Source: Streptosporangiaceae bacterium (GTDB lineage: Bacteria > Actinomycetota > Actinomycetes > Streptosporangiales > Streptosporangiaceae). From it: 6,063 nucleotides of DNA. A program made the translations under genes and the position numbers. Below the pieces are notes generated by a model. The model ran no database searches, was not told where the DNA came from, and saw only the letters and a program-made list of their open reading frames with translations. The DNA lies in contig JASHTT010000370.1 in the NCBI GenBank assembly GCA_030040415.1, forward strand, positions 1 to 6,063, in the 5' to 3' direction. Shown in pieces: positions 5,921-6,063 of this stretch. Numbering within the stretch: position 1 is the first letter of the stretch; every line of letters begins with the position of its first letter.

Positions 5921-6063
5921 TTAGGCGACGACGGTGAGGGTGAACTTCTGGTGACCGGTGCCGTTGGCGTTGGTGGCGTACAGTTCGATCGTCCAGGTGC
6001 CTTCTTCTTCCGGGGTGCCCGACAGCAGCCCGTCGGGGTTGAGGGTGACCCCGGCCGGCAGCG
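5921..6063 (-). CDS. C-terminus of a putative Ig-like (He_PIG-type) domain protein (5' part outside window)
   Basis: Reading in from the right edge on the minus strand gives 46 codons ending in TAA (5923-5921). The peptide begins LPAGVTLNPDGLLSGTP, continues through GTWTIELYATNANGTG, and ends FTLTVVA. This matches the beta-sandwich signature of putative Ig (He_PIG) domains: LPxGLxxxxxGxLSGTP, then a GTxxxxxxATN strand and a closing FTLTV strand. Such domains are usually repeated in secreted or cell-surface proteins, where they act as spacers or in carbohydrate or protein binding. Here the protein ends with the domain, with no C-terminal sorting signal or membrane anchor. The N-terminal part, and so the real function, lies outside the window. 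The regulator gene lies 121 bp downstream on the same strand, with a hairpin between them. Confidence 0.75.
   Translation of the reverse strand, partial: LPAGVTLNPDGLLSGTPEEEGTWTIELYATNANGTGHQKFTLTVVA

Noticed and set aside
1..6063. Known defence-system, CRISPR or mobile-element signatures
   Set aside because: There are no repeat-spacer arrays, transposase or integrase motifs, or terminal inverted repeats. The STAND protein carries an HTH and no nuclease, TIR or protease effector, so a defence role is not supported.

Overview
The window is very GC-rich DNA with strong G/C bias at third codon positions, GTG starts and dense, partly overlapping genes. Together with the protein families present, this points to a high-GC actinomycete (Actinomycetota). 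I cannot name a genus from the sequence. Coding sequence fills almost everything. There are four protein genes, two of them cut by the window edges, and only one intergenic gap (about 120 bp, 5800-5920). I see no tRNA, rRNA, CRISPR array or insertion sequence.

Plus strand, 1-3033: a two-gene operon joined by a GTGA stop/start overlap. The first gene (5' end outside the window) encodes a response-regulator receiver domain, then a glutaredoxin-fold-like linker domain, then a thioredoxin-reductase-like FAD/NAD(P) flavoprotein. The visible part has no CxxC motif. The second gene encodes a soluble sensor histidine kinase: a perfect three-copy repeat at its N-terminus, a cNMP-binding-like sensor domain, an H-box, a long helical insertion and a HATPase_c domain. 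The simplest reading is a two-component system whose output is a redox flavoenzyme rather than a DNA-binding protein. The kinase would phosphorylate the receiver fused to the flavoprotein. The fusion type is, to my recollection, already known in databases as a 'fused response regulator/thioredoxin-disulfide reductase', but its chemistry and signal are not evident from the sequence.

Minus strand, 5799-3004: one large gene for a 931-aa XRE-type helix-turn-helix protein with a STAND/NB-ARC-like ATPase module and a C-terminal helical, TPR-like half. It is convergent with the kinase gene and overlaps its 3' end by 30 bp, so no intergenic terminator separates the two units.

Minus strand, 6063-5921: the last 46 codons of another gene, ending in a putative Ig-like (He_PIG-type) domain typical of secreted or surface proteins. 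Between it and the regulator lie a G-rich tract, a strong GC hairpin (probable terminator) and a small AT-rich interrupted palindrome that could be an operator for the regulator gene.
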